DNA of 18,429 nucleotides, from assembly GCF_002423035.1 (NCBI RefSeq), contig NZ_DIUM01000059.1, positions 1 to 18,429 on the forward strand. The letters run 5' to 3'. The DNA comes from Thiocapsa sp. UBA6158. GTDB taxonomy: Bacteria; Pseudomonadota; Gammaproteobacteria; Chromatiales; Chromatiaceae. The position numbers and the translations under genes are program-made. Below the pieces are notes generated by a model. The model did no database searches and was not told where the DNA came from. It saw only the letters and a list, made by a program, of their open reading frames with translations. Below are positions 14,805 to 18,429 of this stretch, piece by piece (positions within the stretch are counted from its first letter, which is position 1; each line of letters opens with the position of its first letter).

Positions 14805-16340
14805 CTACATCCTCGCCCCTCGCTCCGCCGGCAGCTCGATGCGGATCGCACAGCCGCCCGCCGCCGCTGCCTGTGCCTCGATGGTCCCGCCATGGGCCAG
14901 CACCACGTTCTTCGCGATCGCAAGGCCCAGTCCGGCGCCGCCCGTGTGGCGGCTGCGCGAGGCATCGACCCGATACAGTCGGTCGAAGAGCCGGGGCAGG
15001 TCCTCGCTCGGGACGCCGGGCGCCGTATCCTCGAAGTTGACCCGATAGGCGCCGGGCGGAGCTGCGTCCAAGGTCACCGTCAGCCCCCCGCCCGGATCCG
15101 TGTAGCTCAGGCTGTTGTGAAGGAGGTTGCCGAAGAGTTGGGAGATCCGGCCGGCGTCCGCGTACAGCGGAGCACACCCGGCCTGAGCCGCGTCGCGCCG
15201 ACCGGCGAGACGATTGTCGAAGACCAAGTCGAGCCCCGCGGCCTCGAAGCGCGTCCGAAAGGCATCGATATCCTCGCCGAGGAGCTCGGCAAGGTCGATC
15301 TCCTGCATCCGGTAGGCGGGTGCACCCAGATCCGTCGTCGCAAGATCGTTCAGGTCTTCGACCAGGCGCGAGAGCCGCAGTACGTCCCCGTGCAGCCGAT
15401 CGACCTCCGCGCGTTCCAGCGGTCTCACGCCATCCTGCATCGCCTCCAGATGCGCCCGCAACAGCGCGATCGGCGTGCGCAGCTCGTGCGAGATGTCCGC
15501 GACCCACCGGCGGCGCGCCCGATCGTTGCGCTCCAGCGCATCCGCAAGGGCGTTGATGTCACGGCCCAGGCGAGCGATCTCGTCGCCGCCGCGGATCCCC
15601 ACGCGGGCGTCATAGTCCCCGGCCGCCAGTCGGCGCGCGGTGTGCTGAAACTCCTTCACGGGACGGATCAGACGACTGGACAGCGGATAGGCCAAGGCGG
15701 CCGCGAGTGCCAGCATCGCCGCCACGATCAGCCAGAGTCGTCCGCCTTGGCGCTCGACGAAATGCAGATCGGCGAGTTCCGCGACCGGGGGGCCCGCGAT
15801 GACCGCAAGCGCGCCGATCGGCGTGCCGTCGAGATTCAACGGAAAACGGCGGGTGTCGGGCAACAGCTCCGGCCGGCCGTAGATCAGGGCGCCCTCGGCG
15901 TCGAGCAGCATCAGGCGCAGCTCGATCGGTGCACCCCGATCCCGTCGCTCGTCCCGCAAGGTCGGCGGCGGCCAGACAAAGCCGTCGCCGCCTTCCGCCT
16001 GATGATGGGGTCCGATGAGGCGTCGCGCCCATGGCGGAGCATGCGAACCGTCCCCGGGTCGGCCCCGACGCCCCTCCGCGGGCCAATCGCGCCCCAGCAG
16101 CGCGCCGAGCCACAGCCGCGGCGACGCCCGCAGCGACGTCCAGCTCTCCTCACGGGCATAGATCTCGACGAGGCGCTCGCCGATGGCCTCGACACGCGCC
16201 TGCTCGCGCGCCTCGGCCAGCTCGACCAATCCGCGTTGAAGCGACCAATGCACGAACGCCTGAGTGCCCGACAAGACCAGAACGCAGGCGAGCAGAAGCG
16301 TGAGAAAGACCTTGGAGTGAATGGAGAACGACATCTTCAC
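14805..16340 (-). CDS. baeS: Sensor histidine kinase, BaeS-like
   Basis: A 511-residue membrane sensor kinase. TM1 spans about 11-31 and TM2 about 201-221, enclosing a roughly 170-residue periplasmic sensor domain that contains an Arg/Gly/Pro-rich insert (about 87-135), making it longer than E. coli BaeS (467). A HAMP domain (222-275), DHp helix with DISHELRTPIALL (phospho-His285), N box GNLLHNSLSYTDPGG (Asn405/Asn409), G1 box DTAPGVP (Asp438) and G2 box GGAGLGLAIAKNVV follow. The G1 box has DTAPG instead of the common DTGPG. The start is probably GTG 16340 with GGGG 6 nt upstream; ATG 16334 two codons in is an alternative. It is first in the kinase-regulator operon. Confidence 0.9.
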   Translation of the reverse strand: MKMSFSIHSKVFLTLLLACVLVLSGTQAFVHWSLQRGLVELAEAREQARVEAIGERLVEIYAREESWTSLRASPRLWLGALLGRDWPAEGRRGRPGDGSHAPPWARRLIGPHHQAEGGDGFVWPPPTLRDERRDRGAPIELRLMLLDAEGALIYGRPELLPDTRRFPLNLDGTPIGALAVIAGPPVAELADLHFVERQGGRLWLIVAAMLALAAALAYPLSSRLIRPVKEFQHTARRLAAGDYDARVGIRGGDEIARLGRDINALADALERNDRARRRWVADISHELRTPIALLRAHLEAMQDGVRPLERAEVDRLHGDVLRLSRLVEDLNDLATTDLGAPAYRMQEIDLAELLGEDIDAFRTRFEAAGLDLVFDNRLAGRRDAAQAGCAPLYADAGRISQLFGNLLHNSLSYTDPGGGLTVTLDAAPPGAYRVNFEDTAPGVPSEDLPRLFDRLYRVDASRSRHTGGAGLGLAIAKNVVLAHGGTIEAQAAAAGGCAIRIELPAERGARM

Positions 16341-16871
16341 GGCAGCCCCGGACGCCTCGCTACGAGCGGACCATGAACGGGGTTTCGCAGCGGGCGTTTA
16401 CTCTGTCGAACGAAGCGGACCGGGTCGACGCACGCTCGAAGTACTCGGCGCCGTTGCGCGGCATCCGCTCTCGGTCGATAGGACGACGATAACAGGCGAG
16501 GGTGCACCAAAAAAGGAACGGATCGAACCCGACGCCTTCTTCTACATTTCGCAATGCGCGATGAACATCCGTGCGTTTCAATGGCGCTCCAACGATTTGG
16601 CTTCCGACCCATGGGAGCTCAGGCATGCCGAGTGCCCGATGCGCGCGCCGAATTGGGTGCGATCCCGGGGCGTTTTCCTGCAAGCCCAGCGGGCGGTCAG
16701 GCCGGGGGAAGAAGACGACTTCAAGTCGTCGATCCCGGGATGTTGTCGCGTCGCGACGATCGCCGTGGTTGATTCCGCCCTGTGGCATGAGCGGAGTCGC
16801 CGTTTTGCCGACCTGACGCGACCTGCCGAGGAGCGCGAGGTCACGTCGTTCATCGATCTCAAACGGAGAGC
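16341..16871. other. 531-bp divergent intergenic region with several symmetric elements
   Basis: No gene is firmly recognised. Elements seen: an 8-bp palindrome GGTGCACC at 16501-16508; a sequence at 16567-16588 that matches 18 of 22 bases at 3465-3486; a hairpin GACGACTT-C-AAGTCGTC at 16714-16730, flanked outside by near-complementary CCGGGG and CCCGGG; and a 13-bp dyad GTCGCG-T-CGCGAC at 16745-16757. The region must hold promoters for both the kinase operon (-) and the secreted protein (+). An open frame runs through most of it on the plus strand (see the next entry). Confidence 0.4.
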
Positions 16872-16875
16872 ATGA
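16561..16875 (+). CDS. Doubtful small ORF ending on the next start codon
   Basis: An open frame (104 residues from ATG 16561, open back to 16321) starts MNIRAFQWRSNDLAS and ends in RRA, with its TGA overlapping the ATG at 16872. It has no recognisable domain, no Shine-Dalgarno at 16561, an Arg- and Cys-scattered composition, and it contains the hairpin and dyad of this region. The stop/start overlap is what a coupled gene would show, but chance is more likely in GC-rich DNA. Confidence 0.18.
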   Translation: MNIRAFQWRSNDLASDPWELRHAECPMRAPNWVRSRGVFLQAQRAVRPGEEDDFKSSIPGCCRVATIAVVDSALWHERSRRFADLTRPAEEREVTSFIDLKRRA

Positions 16876-17396
16876 TGAGGATAAAACGCATTGTCGATCA
16901 GGGATTGCGTCCCGGCATGATGGCCCTATACCTCGCGGCGGCAGTCTCGGCCCATGCGCAATCCTTCAGCCTGGACAACGGCGTGATCAGCGGCGTGACG
17001 GGTATCGAGATCCAAGGCAGTCGGTACGACGTCGCCTTTGCGGATGGCACCTTCAATGGCGTTTACCCCGCCCAGCTCAGTGGATACGGGCAGCTCGCAC
17101 AGGAGGTCGCCCGGGCACTCCTCGTCGCGAGCGAGAGCGGCGCACTCACGCCCAACCCCGGCGAGCAACGGAGTTTACAGCTCATTGGATGCAGCTCCCG
17201 CGAATCCTGCACGGTCTTGATCCCGGAACACTCGACAGGCGCGGCGCCTTCGGCGCAAACGACCTACGCGGTCGAGGTGATCTATTCCCGGGAGGGGTTT
17301 CGTTCAGTCACCTCCAAACTGTGGCCGTTCGACGCATCCACGGACACCCTGCACATGCCGGACGTGCTGTACGCGATCATCACTCCTGCTCGCTAG
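16875..17396 (+). CDS. Secreted protein of unknown function with YDVxFxDGTF motif
   Basis: A 173-residue exported protein. Its signal peptide has a basic start (MRIKRIVDQGLRPG), hydrophobic core (MMALYLAAAVS) and cleavage after AHA. The mature start FSLDNGVISGVTGIEIQGS followed by YDVAFADGTFNGVY resembles a motif found at the beginning of many short secreted proteins, some with PEP-CTERM tails. No such sorting tail is present here. Two cysteines (CSSRESC) could form a disulfide. The family function is unknown. ATG 16875 is preferred because GGAG lies 6 nt upstream; ATG 16872 is one codon earlier. It is flanked by long intergenic regions and seems to be a single-gene unit. Confidence 0.7.
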   Translation: MRIKRIVDQGLRPGMMALYLAAAVSAHAQSFSLDNGVISGVTGIEIQGSRYDVAFADGTFNGVYPAQLSGYGQLAQEVARALLVASESGALTPNPGEQRSLQLIGCSSRESCTVLIPEHSTGAAPSAQTTYAVEVIYSREGFRSVTSKLWPFDASTDTLHMPDVLYAIITPAR

Positions 17397-17563
17397 CGGC
17401 GGTCGGTTCCGGGTCAAGAGCACGATGTTCGGCCTCGTGCATACGACCGGCCGGAAGCGATGCCACGCCAGCGCGCGTCGCACATCGCCAACATCCCGGG
17501 AACCGTGCTGAACACCCGTGCGCGGAACCTCACTCAAAAGCACTTGCCGAGCGCTGCCGTAGC

Positions 17564-17577
17564 CTGACTCACGTCAA
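17564..17577 (+). promoter_or_regulatory. FNR/DNR-like site upstream of the hemerythrin gene
   Basis: CTGAC-TCAC-GTCAA is a near-perfect dyad (one mismatch between arms) of the FNR/DNR type (TTGAY-N4-RTCAA). A -10-like hexamer CAGAAT (17600-17605) begins 22 bp after it, the spacing of class II FNR-dependent promoters, placing the start of transcription near 17612 and the site at about -41.5. The rest of 17397-17642 holds no gene. Confidence 0.5.
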
Positions 17578-17642
17578 GGCGACGGCCTCCATAGCGCCGC
17601 AGAATCAACGCATCTTAAGCATCGGCACCGGAAAATAACGGA

Positions 17643-18080
17643 ATGATCACGGCCATCACCGACACCTTCACCGAGGATCACCACCGCTGCGACCGTCTCC
17701 TCGCCGCCGCCGAGGCCAGTGCCGGCGGCTCGGATTGGTCCGCCATCGGTGCTGCCGCCGAAGCACTCGTCACCGCAATGGACCGTCACTTTGCGCTGGA
17801 GGAAGAGGTCGTCTTCCCCGCACTCGCGCAGGTCTTTTTCGTCGCGGAGAATCCCATCGAGATCATGTGCAACGAGCATGCGCAGATGCGACAGCTCCTC
17901 GCCGAGATCGGCGAGGCGGTCGATGCGCACGATCAGAACGCGTTGCTCGGCATCCTCGAGACGCTGCATTTTCTGGTGCAGCAGCACAACTACAAAGAAG
18001 AGGGGATCATCTATCCGATGGCCGACGGAGCTCTGCCGGAGCGGGCTGCGGACATGGCTGCCATGATCGCGGACGTTTGA
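17643..18080 (+). CDS. Hemerythrin (HHE) domain protein
   Basis: A 145-residue single-domain hemerythrin. The di-iron ligands appear in order: His13 (FTEDHHRCD), His48 and Glu52 (MDRHFALEEEVVFP), His78 (NEHAQMRQLL), and His114 and Glu118 (QQHNYKEEGIIYP). Proteins of this kind bind O2 or NO at a carboxylate-bridged di-iron centre and act in oxygen sensing or storage, or in nitric-oxide and iron-sulfur stress. No signal peptide is present, so it is cytoplasmic. ATG 17643 has a GGAAA stretch about 9 nt upstream. An FNR/DNR-like site precedes it, which would tie expression to low oxygen or nitrogen oxides. Confidence 0.92.
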   Translation: MITAITDTFTEDHHRCDRLLAAAEASAGGSDWSAIGAAAEALVTAMDRHFALEEEVVFPALAQVFFVAENPIEIMCNEHAQMRQLLAEIGEAVDAHDQNALLGILETLHFLVQQHNYKEEGIIYPMADGALPERAADMAAMIADV

Positions 18081-18291
18081 GTTTCCGCCATTTCTCGTTA
18101 CGCCGCCGTTCCTTGCGGCTCAACTCCGGGCGTTTCTTCCCCCTTGCCCACGCCGAACCGTGCTTCGGATACCGCAAGCACGACCCTCCGCGAAGCCCTC
18201 CATCGCACGCACGGAGTTGATCCTCCCGACAACCTACCTAATTCTCTGCAGATAAGGTCACCCCGACCAAGCCACCTCCGACAGGCGCAAC

Positions 18292-18429
18292 ATGACGCTC
18301 GACGCTACACTCTTCTCGCCGGCCCTGCTTTGGGTCATGAATCTGCTCTTCGCATCGGTCTTGCTGCTCGCCTTGCGATTGACGCCTTGGCGGAAGTTTC
18401 GCGACCTAGGAGCCTGTCCGACTTGTCGG
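18292..18429 (+). CDS. Start of a membrane protein, cut by the window end
   Basis: The first 46 codons read MTLDATLFSPALLWVMNLLF then ASVLLLALRLTPWRKFRD, a membrane helix followed by a basic loop. This start resembles the small proteobacterial CbiM-like energy-coupling-factor permeases (NLLxxxLLxxALRLAPWxxLRD), but too little is visible to be sure. A weak AGG lies about 8 nt before the ATG. The 211 bp before it (18081-18291) contain no recognisable gene. Confidence 0.5.
   Translation, partial: MTLDATLFSPALLWVMNLLFASVLLLALRLTPWRKFRDLGACPTCR

Noticed and set aside
14700..16376. 558-codon plus-strand open frame opposite the kinase and regulator
   Set aside because: The minus strand encodes complete kinase and regulator domains with all catalytic boxes; the plus translation is Arg/Gln-rich with no recognisable family.

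Overview
This window looks like the chromosome of a GC-rich gammaproteobacterium. The gene families present (a CoA-disulfide/polysulfide reductase fused to a rhodanese, a BaeSR-Spy locus, a Tas-type aldo-keto reductase, an orphan MlaC-like protein, a single-domain hemerythrin) fit a purple sulfur bacterium of the Chromatiaceae. That placement is inferred from gene content and style, not from a marker gene. No rRNA, tRNA, CRISPR array or complete insertion sequence was found.

Left part (1-3731): decayed DNA around one strong gene. The window opens in the 3' end of an OprB-type porin whose frame breaks near position 45. Next, on the minus strand, come a MarC-family transporter pseudogene with at least three frameshifts (561-1245) and the tail of a cytochrome b561 (1358-1520). 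The intact minus-strand reductase-rhodanese gene (1522-3225) follows. Upstream of it lies a plus-strand fragment that keeps only the last ~70 residues of an MscS-family channel (3510-3731).

Middle part (3732-8658): an alpha/beta hydrolase (+) faces a minus-strand pair (MaoC-like hydratase and a 113-residue unknown). Divergent from these is an exported MlaC-like protein with a proline-rich linker, followed by a strong hairpin. Two tandem paralogous membrane-anchored retropepsin-like proteases follow. A gamma-glutamyltransferase relic, in which a short N-terminal piece is joined in frame to the extreme C-terminus, closes this section.

Right part (8659-18429): a coiled-coil/TM/FGE-sulfatase-domain protein overlaps a PfkB-type sugar kinase. 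On the minus strand are a DUF429 protein, a Tas-like aldo-keto reductase and a BaeS-BaeR-Spy envelope-stress module. The 52-bp interval upstream of DUF429 carries two dyads spaced about three helical turns apart. The spy-like promoter carries phased CTGCAC repeats, a plausible target of the adjacent response regulator. On the plus strand are a secreted protein of unknown function, a hemerythrin with a well-placed FNR/DNR-like site upstream, and the start of a membrane protein cut by the window end.

Overall there are five gene relics (porin, MarC, b561, MscS, GGT) among intact genes. The most informative new signals are regulatory: the twin dyads, the phased repeats and the FNR-like site. No clear new multi-gene system is visible.
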